Positions 27,642-35,873 of a DNA stretch of 64,000 nucleotides are shown in pieces. The notes under the pieces are model-generated. The model saw only the letters and a program-made list of their open reading frames with translations. It made no database searches and was not told the origin of the DNA. Numbering within the stretch: the stretch's first letter is position 1; each line of letters begins with the position of its first letter. Position numbers and translations under genes: made by a program. The stretch spans positions 1 to 64,000 of the forward strand of contig JACXUM010000004.1 in the NCBI GenBank assembly GCA_014763895.1, in the 5' to 3' direction. Origin of the DNA: Campylobacterales bacterium. GTDB lineage: Bacteria; Campylobacterota; Campylobacteria; Campylobacterales; Sulfurovaceae.

Positions 27642-27649
27642 TTTGAAAT
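27639..27649. promoter_or_regulatory. candidate repressor operator 1
   Basis: CAATTTGAAAT, identical to 27680-27690. It overlaps the -35 of the repressor promoter. The centre-to-centre distance of 41 bp is close to four helical turns, so bound dimers would lie on the same DNA face. Confidence 0.5.
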
Positions 27650-27679
27650 GATTTTATAAAAAATATTTTCATATTCATA

Positions 27680-27690
27680 CAATTTGAAAT
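27680..27690. promoter_or_regulatory. candidate repressor operator 2
   Basis: Second exact copy of CAATTTGAAAT, directly followed by TATAAC (27690-27695), the likely -10 of the divergent small gene. Occupation would block that promoter. Confidence 0.5.
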
Positions 27691-27712
27691 ATAACACAAG
27701 AAAGGATATGCA

Positions 27713-27823
27713 ATGGATTTTAAAAGAAATAGAAATATCTTGGACGAAGCTATCAATTCTGGATGCAAAACAGCCGCGGAACTTGCGCTGTTTTTAAGAT
27801 TAAGGGCCAAATTAGTCCAGTAA
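27713..27823 (+). CDS. small gene divergent from the CI-like repressor (36 aa)
   Basis: Encodes MDFKRNRNILDEAINSGCKT followed by AAELALFLRLRAKLVQ: basic, helical, with a CKTAAELALFL stretch that could be part of a helix-turn-helix. ATG at 27713 with AAAGGA 7 nt upstream; an ATG five bases earlier in another frame gives an unlikely product. It ends 12 nt inside the convergent moeA 3' end. It is placed as a Cro-like or target gene would be, but I recognise no family. Too short to be certain it is real. Confidence 0.5.
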   Translation: MDFKRNRNILDEAINSGCKTAAELALFLRLRAKLVQ

Positions 27824-29011
27824 AAGGATATCGACCTTCTCCCCTGCTGTTTTGGAAGTATCATCTTCAGAGGTGAAAAGAAGTGCTGTTGAGCCCAGCA
27901 TATTGGTCAAGATGGCCGAAGTACCCATTTTTTTGTCGTCAAAATCGACTTTATATTCACCATTTTCGAGCACAACATTACATGCGGTGAACTCGGTTTT
28001 CTTGGCTCTCTTGTTAAAAGGCTGCGATAATGTGGCCTTTACTCTGCGAAGGCCATTTGTACCCTGCTGCAACTTTTGGATCAAAGGGATCACATACAAA
28101 AGTGCCGTCACCGTTGCAGAGTAGGCAAAGCCCGGAAGCCCGATGATAAATTTATCGCCTCTTCTTGCCACCATGATATGCTGCCCCGGTTTGATGCGCA
28201 CCCCTTTGAACACCACTTCACAGCCAAGCTCGCGGATGACATCTTTGACAAAATCAAAATCCCCGACACTCACCCCGCCGGTTGTCACCACGATATCACT
28301 CTTCTGAAGTGCTTGATAGAGTGCCTGTGTGATACTTGCCTTATCATCCTTGATACATCCAAGCTGCATAGGTCTCCCGCCGTATTTCCGGACGATCGCC
28401 TCAAGGATATAATTGTTCGAACTTCTAATCTGCGCATCACTGGTCTGCATCTGGCCAAGCTCAAGCAATTCGCTCCCGGTTGAGAGGATGGCAACGGTCG
28501 GTTTTTCGCAGACCAAAGGAGAAACGATATTCAAACCTGCCATAACCCCTATCTGAGGGAAGTCTATCTTGGTACCTTTGGCTATCAGCAATTGCCCTTT
28601 TGCATAATTTTCACCCACTTCACGAACCGAGAACCCTTTGGGTACGGTTTCTTTGATCACGATCTCATCACCTTCTACCACCACATTCTCGATAGGGATC
28701 AAGGTATCAGCCCCCTTTGGCATTAACGATCCGGTAAAGGTTTTGATACAAATACCCGGTTTGACCTCTTCGGCAGGATCCGAACCGGCAGGATTGATAC
28801 TGCCTATCTTCAAACGTCCCGAAGAAAGATCTTCATGGATAACCGCATATCCGTCCATCGCCGATGTCTCAAAGGCTGGGGAGTTGTGGTCGGCAATGAT
28901 ATCTTCTGCCAGAACATATCCCAAGGTATCCATCAGATAAAGTTTTTTGGTTTTATAATGATCTATGTTGAGATCTTTCAACATTTTTACCGATTCATCA
29001 AAATGCAACAC
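27812..29011 (-). CDS. moeA: molybdopterin molybdenumtransferase MoeA
   Basis: A 399-residue MoeA that inserts molybdate (or tungstate) into adenylylated molybdopterin. The N-terminal SAMDGYAV motif, TGGVSVGDFDFV and GLPGFAYSA (for the usual GLPGNPVS) define the fold; full length. GTG start at 29009-29011 with AAAGGAA 6 nt upstream. It lies 140 nt after moaE; the gap contains three hairpins. It supports molybdo- or tungsto-enzymes such as formate dehydrogenase or nitrate reductase, none of which is in this window. Confidence 0.95.
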   Translation of the reverse strand: MLHFDESVKMLKDLNIDHYKTKKLYLMDTLGYVLAEDIIADHNSPAFETSAMDGYAVIHEDLSSGRLKIGSINPAGSDPAEEVKPGICIKTFTGSLMPKGADTLIPIENVVVEGDEIVIKETVPKGFSVREVGENYAKGQLLIAKGTKIDFPQIGVMAGLNIVSPLVCEKPTVAILSTGSELLELGQMQTSDAQIRSSNNYILEAIVRKYGGRPMQLGCIKDDKASITQALYQALQKSDIVVTTGGVSVGDFDFVKDVIRELGCEVVFKGVRIKPGQHIMVARRGDKFIIGLPGFAYSATVTALLYVIPLIQKLQQGTNGLRRVKATLSQPFNKRAKKTEFTACNVVLENGEYKVDFDDKKMGTSAILTNMLGSTALLFTSEDDTSKTAGEKVDILLLD

Positions 29012-29038
29012 GAAAAGTTCCTTTTGTATGCTGATTTA

Positions 29039-29104
29039 TTCAGAAGCAAAGCTCCTGAACACGCTTTCGTTCTCACCGAACGGCTTTTGCGAAACTTATT
29101 TCGC
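29039..29104 (-). repeat. three consecutive hairpins in the moeA leader
   Basis: Hairpins at 29039-29059 (9 bp with one G-U, loop of 3), 29068-29082 (CGTTC/GAACG, loop 5) and 29089-29104 (GCGAAA/TTTCGC, loop 4). They fill half of the 140-nt moaE-moeA gap. This may be a structured leader RNA or a dispersed intergenic repeat element; no second copy was seen in this window. It does not have the length of the known Moco riboswitch, so I do not call it one. Confidence 0.5.
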
Positions 29105-29151
29105 TTTTTATAGTAATCATGATCGATTGGTTTTTTGCTATTCACTCAGGA

Positions 29152-29586
29152 CTATGCAAGTAGACCTGCGCCGTCCATCGGTGTGCTTCTGTCGGCTGCA
29201 TAGATCCGTTTCCCCTCTTTGATATCATATTTCCAGATAGGGGCATTGGCTTTGAAATCTTCTACAAATTCTTCTATCAGTTCCAATGCAACACGACGTT
29301 TGGGCGAAAATACTGCGGAAACATAAGAAGAGGTATGGACTGGCACATCACCGATCGAATGGGCCATTTTTACGATAGCCCCTCGTGCTTTTGCCCTTTC
29401 CTGCCAGTTTTCAAACCATGATCTGAGGATTGGTTCATAGATATCAAAACTCAGTGCTTCAATACCATCCTCAGCACGAATCGTTCCTACAAACGGAATA
29501 TAAGCACCGTAATTGGATGCTGCTTCTTCATCCAGCCAACGTGCGAATATCTCTTTAACCTCAAGCGGCCCTTGATAGAGTTCCAT
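29152..29586 (-). CDS. moaE: molybdopterin synthase catalytic subunit MoaE
   Basis: A 144-residue MoaE that, with thiocarboxylated MoaD, converts cPMP to molybdopterin. Conserved elements: GAYIPFVGTIR, the HSIGDVPVHTSSYVSAVFSPKR block, and the catalytic lysines in APIWKYDIKEGKRIY. ATG start. It is 3 nt after moaD, the usual pair. Confidence 0.95.
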   Translation of the reverse strand: MELYQGPLEVKEIFARWLDEEAASNYGAYIPFVGTIRAEDGIEALSFDIYEPILRSWFENWQERAKARGAIVKMAHSIGDVPVHTSSYVSAVFSPKRRVALELIEEFVEDFKANAPIWKYDIKEGKRIYAADRSTPMDGAGLLA

Positions 29587-29589
29587 TAC

Positions 29590-29811
29590 TCAACCACCAC
29601 ATACCGGCGGCAGGATAGAAATCCTGTCACCCTCTTTCAGTACGGTTCCAAGATCTTTGACCATGGTATCGTTCAACGCCACCGCACACTTGTCCAACCA
29701 TACTGCCATTTGAGGATCTTCTTTGAGTTTTACGGCAACATCGGATAATGTTTTGGCCTCTATTTCTATCGGAGATTTTCCGATCGGCCCTAAAAATTCT
29801 ACTGTTATCAT
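29590..29811 (-). CDS. moaD: molybdopterin synthase sulfur carrier subunit MoaD
   Basis: A 73-residue ubiquitin-like protein starting MITVEFLGPIGK and ending in PPVCGG. The C-terminal Gly-Gly becomes the thiocarboxylate used by MoaE. ATG start. First gene of moaD-moaE-moeA; divergent from mqnA with a 74-nt gap that must hold both promoters. Confidence 0.94.
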   Translation of the reverse strand: MITVEFLGPIGKSPIEIEAKTLSDVAVKLKEDPQMAVWLDKCAVALNDTMVKDLGTVLKEGDRISILPPVCGG

Positions 29812-29885
29812 ATCTTTGCTCTTCGTTCAAAATTCGCCTGATTATAAAAGTTGTTTGCTATAATTACGCTTAAAAAGGGATAGTG

Positions 29886-30560
29886 ATGCTTTTTGGTTCG
29901 ATCTCTTATCTAAATCTATTGCCTTTTCAAGTGTTTTTAAAACGTTCACTCAAAAATAACGCTTCCAAGATGGGTTTTCGCTATAAACGTGCTGTTCCAA
30001 GCACCATCAACCGTTCTCTCAGACGCGGGGAAGTCAACGCTGCATTCATCTCTTCAGTGGAGTCAAAAAGGTATCAATGCACCGATCTTGGCATCATCGC
30101 AAACCAAAATGTTTATAGTGTTTTTGTCATCCCTGGTGTAGAAGAGATAGACCCTGCTTCAGCAACATCCAACCGTCTTGCTCGGATACTTGGTCTTAAG
30201 GGTAAAGTACTCATTGGTGATCAGGCTCTTAAGTACTATCTCTCAGGAGGGCAAGGAATTGATCTTGCCCAAGCATGGTATGAAAAAACCGGTCTGCCTT
30301 TTGTATTTGCGCGTCTTTGCTACAACCGTCACAAAACCAAAATAGAAAAATTAGCAAAAGAGTTTGCCCGTTCTAAAATACGAATACCACAATACATTCT
30401 TAAAAAAGAGGCAAAAAAGAGGGGTATAACATCCAAAGAGCTCTTATGGTACCTGTCACATATCCACTATAAGATGAACTATAAATCCCAACAATCACTC
30501 AAGCTTTTTTTAAAACAGAACGAAAAAACTAACCATTCATTTTTTGATAATATTCCTTAA
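29886..30560 (+). CDS. mqnA: chorismate dehydratase MqnA (futalosine menaquinone pathway)
   Basis: A 224-residue MqnA/MqnD-family protein, opening MLFGSISYLNLLPFQVFLK, the family start, with the AAFISSVESKRYQ segment of the substrate pocket. MqnA turns chorismate into 3-(1-carboxyvinyl)oxybenzoate, the first step of the futalosine route to menaquinone used throughout this phylum. Start at ATG 29886 with AAGGGA 5 nt upstream; the GTG one codon earlier is too close. Its last 32 nt overlap the 3' end of the convergent GGDEF-EAL gene. Confidence 0.88.
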   Translation: MLFGSISYLNLLPFQVFLKRSLKNNASKMGFRYKRAVPSTINRSLRRGEVNAAFISSVESKRYQCTDLGIIANQNVYSVFVIPGVEEIDPASATSNRLARILGLKGKVLIGDQALKYYLSGGQGIDLAQAWYEKTGLPFVFARLCYNRHKTKIEKLAKEFARSKIRIPQYILKKEAKKRGITSKELLWYLSHIHYKMNYKSQQSLKLFLKQNEKTNHSFFDNIP

Positions 30561-33009
30561 ACGCTTTTAGCGTAAGAGGTTTAGAATAGTAGTATCCTTG
30601 GACCTCATTACATCCCATCTCTTTAAGAAATTGAATTTGTGCTTCATTTTCTACGCCTTCTGCAGTAATTGAAAGATTAAAGGTTTTAGCCAATCCAATA
30701 ATCGCTTTTACAATCTCAACATTTTCTTCAAGATTCGGTATATCCTCAATGAATGATTTATCTATCTTAAGTCTGGTTACCGGGAGTTTTTGCAGGTAAC
30801 TCATGGAAGAATAACCTGTTCCAAAGTCATCAATAGCCAAATCAATATCAAGATCTCGTAACTCTTTTAGTGTATGAAGTACTTTACTTCTATTGCTTGC
30901 GATATAACTCTCAGTGATCTCTAGTTCTATATGACTAGGAAGTATGTTTGTTTTTTTGATAATCTCTTTGATCATTGTTACAAAGTTACGGTTATACAGT
31001 TGTACACTTGAAACATTGATACTGATTTGTTTTAGATTGTAGCCTTCGTTTTGTAAACGTATAAAGTCCTCACATGCTTTTTGCATAACCCATCTGCCAA
31101 TAGGAATGATCATATTGGTTTCTTCAGCAAGAAAAATAAATTGATCGGGCTGCATTTTCCCAAACAATAAACTATCCCATCTAACCAAAGCTTCTATACC
31201 CACAACTTTCCCTGTCTCAAGAGATATTTTGGGCTGATATTCTAAAAAGAATTCATCTCCTGATCCAACAACAGATTTCAATGCATTAATTCGAATAGAT
31301 CTTTCTTTCGTATAATTTGCAAGGGTTTGAGTAAAAAAACTGTATGAATTATGTCCTTCATCTTTAGCTGCATACATTGCCATATCAGCATTTTTGATCA
31401 ATGTTGTACTATCCTTCCCATCATCCGGATAGATCGCGATACCGATACTTGCTGTTACCGATATCGTTTCATCACCGCATTGAAAGGGTTCATTAAAAAT
31501 CTCAAGTATTTTAGTGAGTGTAGCTTCAATATCTTTGATTGTTTTAATATCCTCCATGAAAATATTAAACTCATCTCCACCGATACGCGCCAGCATATCT
31601 GAAGAACGCATAATTTGGTCTAATCGTTTAGCAACTTTTTGGAGCAATTGATCTCCGATATCATGCCCTAACGTATCATTAAGGTACTTGAACTGATCAA
31701 TATCCATAAATAAAACGGCAAGTTTTGTCTTGGTACGTTCTGCATTATCAATAGCTTGATTTAATCGTAACATGAAAAAACGTCTATTGGGCAATGCGGT
31801 TAAGGCATCATGATGAGAAAGGAATTCCAAGCTTTTTTTTGATGCTTTGAGCTGAGATTCACGTTTATTGATGGTTTGCGCCAATTGATTAATATTATTC
31901 GAAATTACTTCAAGTTCATCGCCTGTTTGCAATGGTTCTGAAAGAGAGTAGTCACCGCCTTCCAACTTTTTAATCTGCTCCATCAACTGATGTAATGGTA
32001 TGGTTAAACGATAATTAACAAACCATTGCAAGATCATCAGTACAAATAGCGTAACCAATAAAAGTATTACAACTAATTTAATTCGGTTTTCAGCAAGAGC
32101 TTTAAGCAATGTAGACTTATTTAAATGCGCGATAAAATAAACATCTCCAACTTGCGTGATAAGTCTTGCCGCAGCATAATAAAATTCATCCGTCTGCAGT
32201 ACTTTGATATGTTTATCATTTTTCATAGCCTTTAAAAGAAAAGGATCATAAGTCGGTTGATCAGTACTTAGATATATTGTCATATCCAACATCTCTGAGA
32301 GAGCTTTAAAATATGTACTGCCCAATACACGAGACATTTCTATATGCGCTTTGATTGAGGAAGAGTCATCTTCCAAAATACTTTGATGGGCCGTTATATC
32401 AATATCATGATCATGGAGATGATAGGTTAAAATACCTGTTCCGACTGCTTGATTAGCCTGATAATATTGAGGGTGCTTGAACGGTCTTAGATCGTCTTCT
32501 TTATATTTAAACTTTTGATATACAGCATCTCTTTCAAGTTTGCTGTACAATACTCTCTGTCCTGCTTCATAAGAAAGAAAGTTGAGACGATATCCTGTAT
32601 CTTCTTTTCTTACAAAGGCAATAAGCTCTTCATTTTTATCATATAAAGCAATCTCATTATTTAAAGAAAGTTTTACTCTGCTCAATAGCTGTATAGCGAT
32701 ACTCTTTTTCTCTTCATCCAGCAATATCGCATTATAATTTTGCTTATCCTGATAGTTATTGATCAGATCTATAGAACTTTCAAGATAGATATCATTCTGG
32801 ATGAAAGCCACCCCCTGCTTTAATTCTGACTCCAATTTGATGATGTCACTATAAAGTCTGGAATAACCATGCACTATACGTTTTTGTGCATTTTCAAAAG
32901 CATTTTTTTTCAAAAAACTGTCAAAATAGACACCCATAATCGTTACAAGTACTATCACACCGACAAGTACAAATACAGAAAGTATTTTACTAAGGCTTAA
33001 CTTTTTCAT
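30529..33009 (-). CDS. membrane GGDEF-EAL c-di-GMP signalling protein
   Basis: An 826-residue protein. TM1 is near residues 10-30, then a periplasmic sensor of about 280 residues, TM2 near 310-335, HAMP (about 335-385), GGDEF domain with an intact GGDEF at 477-481, and EAL domain with E606-A-L and DFGTGYSS, so both synthesis and hydrolysis of c-di-GMP look possible. ATG start, only 2 nt after a gene for a periplasmic sugar-binding-type protein, suggesting that protein supplies the signal to the sensor. Its 3' end overlaps mqnA. Confidence 0.92.
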   Translation of the reverse strand: MKKLSLSKILSVFVLVGVIVLVTIMGVYFDSFLKKNAFENAQKRIVHGYSRLYSDIIKLESELKQGVAFIQNDIYLESSIDLINNYQDKQNYNAILLDEEKKSIAIQLLSRVKLSLNNEIALYDKNEELIAFVRKEDTGYRLNFLSYEAGQRVLYSKLERDAVYQKFKYKEDDLRPFKHPQYYQANQAVGTGILTYHLHDHDIDITAHQSILEDDSSSIKAHIEMSRVLGSTYFKALSEMLDMTIYLSTDQPTYDPFLLKAMKNDKHIKVLQTDEFYYAAARLITQVGDVYFIAHLNKSTLLKALAENRIKLVVILLLVTLFVLMILQWFVNYRLTIPLHQLMEQIKKLEGGDYSLSEPLQTGDELEVISNNINQLAQTINKRESQLKASKKSLEFLSHHDALTALPNRRFFMLRLNQAIDNAERTKTKLAVLFMDIDQFKYLNDTLGHDIGDQLLQKVAKRLDQIMRSSDMLARIGGDEFNIFMEDIKTIKDIEATLTKILEIFNEPFQCGDETISVTASIGIAIYPDDGKDSTTLIKNADMAMYAAKDEGHNSYSFFTQTLANYTKERSIRINALKSVVGSGDEFFLEYQPKISLETGKVVGIEALVRWDSLLFGKMQPDQFIFLAEETNMIIPIGRWVMQKACEDFIRLQNEGYNLKQISINVSSVQLYNRNFVTMIKEIIKKTNILPSHIELEITESYIASNRSKVLHTLKELRDLDIDLAIDDFGTGYSSMSYLQKLPVTRLKIDKSFIEDIPNLEENVEIVKAIIGLAKTFNLSITAEGVENEAQIQFLKEMGCNEVQGYYYSKPLTLKAFKEYYQKMNG

Positions 33010-33011
33010 TA

Positions 33012-33929
33012 CTAGAATACTGGAGGTACTTCTCTTGCCAAATCAGAAGTGATCAATTGTACGGGGATTACAATACGCTTTGATACACTCTGTTTATTCA
33101 AGATCGCTATGGCTGTTTGGGCTGCTTGCTTCCCAGCCAAAGGAAACAATACTGATCCGCTCTGAGAACCTTCTATAATTGCCTTTTGAGCTTCGCTGGT
33201 ATAGTCACACCCTACCATGATAATTGAAGAAGGATCAATATTATAATGTTTTAATGCGGATCGTACGCCGCTTAACATGCTGTCACTTTCTGAAAAGATT
33301 GCATCGACTTTAATCCCCTCTTTTATCAACTTTTCCATCTCTATAATAGCATCTCTGCGTAAATAGTTGCCTGTACGCTTAATCACTTTGATCTGCTTAT
33401 ATTTTTTAAGCTCTTCTAAAAAACCTTGGCTTCTGAGTTTAGTTACATCGGCTTTTGGCAACCCCTCGAAAAGAAGTACTCTGCCTTTTCCTTGTAATTC
33501 TTTGGCAATATATTGTGCACCTAACCTGCCGATCTTCATATTGTCAGAATTGATAAAAGTTGTATAGTCATCCCCATTGATTCCACGGTCAAGTATGATC
33601 ACAGGTATACCATTTTTATAGGCTTTTGAGACTACAGGCACGACTGCATCGGCATCATTGGTTCCGATGATCAACAGATCAACCTTTTGGTCAATAAACT
33701 TTTCAATCTGCTTAATCAGCAATGATGTCCTGCCCTCTGCATCAGAGTAAACAAATTTGATATATGCATAAGGCAAAAGTGCATCTCGTACTTCATAAAC
33801 TTGTGCTTTTCGAAAATCATTTGCCATGGTATCTTGTGCAAATGCAACGATTTTTTGATTTTGTGTTTTCCCAAAACATAATGTCAAAGATAAGAAGAAA
33901 AATAATAGAATACTCCTTATCTTCCACAT
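33012..33929 (-). CDS. periplasmic binding protein (RbsB/LacI-fold type 1)
   Basis: A 305-residue protein: signal peptide (MWKIRSILLFFFLSLTLCFG), then a two-lobe periplasmic binding fold with VDLLIIGTNDADAVVPVV, GIPVIILDRGING, and AIFSESDSMLSGVRSAL, typical of ribose/galactose or autoinducer-2 binding proteins. No ABC permease or ATPase gene is adjacent. Instead it is followed after 2 nt by the GGDEF-EAL protein. A sensory rather than transport role is therefore likely (inference). Ligand unknown. ATG start; 40-nt gap to gltX, no terminator seen. Confidence 0.88.
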   Translation of the reverse strand: MWKIRSILLFFFLSLTLCFGKTQNQKIVAFAQDTMANDFRKAQVYEVRDALLPYAYIKFVYSDAEGRTSLLIKQIEKFIDQKVDLLIIGTNDADAVVPVVSKAYKNGIPVIILDRGINGDDYTTFINSDNMKIGRLGAQYIAKELQGKGRVLLFEGLPKADVTKLRSQGFLEELKKYKQIKVIKRTGNYLRRDAIIEMEKLIKEGIKVDAIFSESDSMLSGVRSALKHYNIDPSSIIMVGCDYTSEAQKAIIEGSQSGSVLFPLAGKQAAQTAIAILNKQSVSKRIVIPVQLITSDLAREVPPVF

Positions 33930-33969
33930 TGTTTATCCTTTATAATTAATATCGTCTGAACACACTATC

Positions 33970-35358
33970 TTATTCTACCATATCAATAACTTTTTGAATA
34001 CGGGCCACTGTCTCCTGCATACCAAGAATTGACATGATCTCATCGAGTCCTGAACCTGTCATACTTCCAAGCAGACTCACACGAAGAGGCATCCCTATCT
34101 TCCCGAAACCGATCTCTTTGGAGGAAACAAAATGCTCAAGCACTTCATGATAATCGCACGGCAGATGAAGCTCTCTCTCCCAACCTTGAAGCATGGCTGA
34201 AAAATCAGCCAAGATTTCTTTGGCATCCCCTTTGAAAGCCTTTTGTACAGCTTTTTCATCATACGTTTCCGGAGTGTGTAATATAAGCTTGATCTGCTCG
34301 GCCAACTCTACCAATGTTTTACCACGTTCTTTGGTCGCATCAAGTAGTAATTCAAGCTTGTCATGTTCGCTGATATCCACGCCAAACGGCTTCAAAAGCT
34401 GGGCCAATTTTTCATTCGGCGTATTTTTGATGTAGTGGGCATTCAGCCACATCAATTTATCCAGGTTATAGTTAGAAGCACTTCTATTGATGTCTTTGGG
34501 GTCAAAAAGGGCGATCATCTCATCAAGGCTGAAGATCTCCTGGTCACCATGGCTCCATCCCAGACGTACCAGGAAATTGAGCAGTGCTTCAGGAAGAAAA
34601 CCGAGCTTTTTATACTCCATTACATCGGTTGCCCCATCCCTTTTGGAGAGTTTTTTACCCTGTTCGTTATTGATCATGGCAACATGGTAAAAATGGGGGA
34701 TTTTGAATCCCAATGCTTTATAGACAACGATCTGTTTAGGCGTGTTGTAAAGATGGTCATCCCCACGGATCACATGGGTAAGCCCCATCAGTGCATCATC
34801 CACAGCCACAACAAAATTATAGGTTGGCGTACCATCGCTTCTGGCAATGATAAAATCATCCACTTCGCTTGCTGCGATCGTAATTTCGCCTTTTACTCCG
34901 TCTGTAAAGTATATCATCCCCTCTTGCGGAGCTTTGATACGGATAACGGGTTCCCTCCCTACCGGCGGCGTACCGGTGAAATCACGGTATCTGCCGTCAT
35001 AGCGCGGACGCTCTTTTCGCGCCATCTGCTCTTCCCTAAGCGCATCCAGCTCCTCTTTGTCCATATAGCACTTATAGGCTTTTCCTTCGGCTAAGAGCTG
35101 ATCGATATATTTTTTGTAGATATCAAACCGTTTGGACTGATAGACCACTTCACCTTCATAACTCAACCCCACCCAGTCAAATGCCTCGATGATCGCAGCC
35201 AATGCCTCTTCACTGTTACGTGCCATATCGGTATCTTCGATACGCAGCCTGAACGTACCGCCTGTATGCTTGGCATAAAGCCAGGAGAAAAGTGCCGTAC
35301 GAAGTCCGCCGATATGAAGATATCCGGTCGGGGAAGGAGCAAAACGAGTTACAGTCAT
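33970..35358 (-). CDS. gltX: glutamyl-tRNA synthetase
   Basis: A 462-residue class I synthetase with HIGG (15-18, the HIGH motif) and KLSKR (236-240), charging tRNA-Glu. Members of this phylum usually carry two GltX proteins, one of which charges tRNA-Gln for GatCAB; I cannot tell which one this is from sequence by eye. ATG start. It follows the ComEA-like gene by 102 nt, in which a small palindrome lies at 35420-35435. Confidence 0.95.
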   Translation of the reverse strand: MTVTRFAPSPTGYLHIGGLRTALFSWLYAKHTGGTFRLRIEDTDMARNSEEALAAIIEAFDWVGLSYEGEVVYQSKRFDIYKKYIDQLLAEGKAYKCYMDKEELDALREEQMARKERPRYDGRYRDFTGTPPVGREPVIRIKAPQEGMIYFTDGVKGEITIAASEVDDFIIARSDGTPTYNFVVAVDDALMGLTHVIRGDDHLYNTPKQIVVYKALGFKIPHFYHVAMINNEQGKKLSKRDGATDVMEYKKLGFLPEALLNFLVRLGWSHGDQEIFSLDEMIALFDPKDINRSASNYNLDKLMWLNAHYIKNTPNEKLAQLLKPFGVDISEHDKLELLLDATKERGKTLVELAEQIKLILHTPETYDEKAVQKAFKGDAKEILADFSAMLQGWERELHLPCDYHEVLEHFVSSKEIGFGKIGMPLRVSLLGSMTGSGLDEIMSILGMQETVARIQKVIDMVE

Positions 35359-35460
35359 AATTATGCCTTAATTGTAAATAAATGAAATTGTAGCAAAGTT
35401 GTGGTTAAAGGGGTATTGTAAGGATTTGAATCCTTTTCATCATCGCTTGCGCATGAAAGA

Positions 35461-35727
35461 TCAATCTTCTTTTGCGCTTTTTGATTTGACATCGTTTTTA
35501 ATATTGGCCGCTGTCTGAGGACCGATCCCTTTGACCCTCTCGAGGTCCGAAAACGATTTAAACTTTGCTTTCCCCCTTTCTTCCAATATCGCCTGAGCTT
35601 TTTTTTCACCGATCCCTTTGATCGCCATCAGTTCCTCTTTAGAGGCACTGTTGAGTCCCTTTAAACTCATACCAAATGCGGACATACACCAAAATAACAA
35701 TACACCCATCATGATTTTTTTATACAT
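35461..35727 (-). CDS. ComEA-family helix-hairpin-helix protein
   Basis: An 88-residue protein: signal peptide (MYKKIMMGVLLFWCMSAFG), then two HhH motifs with SKEELMAIKGIGEKKAQAI and LERVKGIGPQTAANI, then a lysine-rich tail. ComEA-type proteins bind incoming DNA in the periplasm during natural transformation; many short exported HhH proteins are only inferred to do so. Start at ATG 35725-35727 after GGAGGGAAAGG; an upstream in-frame GTG is less likely because it would place the ribosome site inside the gene. Confidence 0.85.
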   Translation of the reverse strand: MYKKIMMGVLLFWCMSAFGMSLKGLNSASKEELMAIKGIGEKKAQAILEERGKAKFKSFSDLERVKGIGPQTAANIKNDVKSKSAKED

Positions 35728-35873
35728 TAACCTTTCCCTCCTCACTTTTTAATTAAAGTTATTGTAACTAAAATTCTTTTGCTTTTTTTCATTTCTTCAT
35801 TGCAAAAAATATAGTATGGCAGCTTTGTTGAAGCCTCTTATGCTAAAATGCATCAAAAAACCGGAAAGATTTA

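Noticed and set aside
26924-27823. Prophage remnant
   Set aside because: Only the repressor and a tiny divergent gene are phage-like; neighbours on both sides are ordinary chromosomal genes and no attachment-site repeats were seen.
29012-29151. Molybdenum cofactor riboswitch before moeA
   Set aside because: The structured part is only about 66 nt in three simple hairpins, too short and without the known conserved core.
33012-33929. Sugar ABC transporter operon
   Set aside because: No permease or ATPase gene follows; the next gene is a GGDEF-EAL protein.
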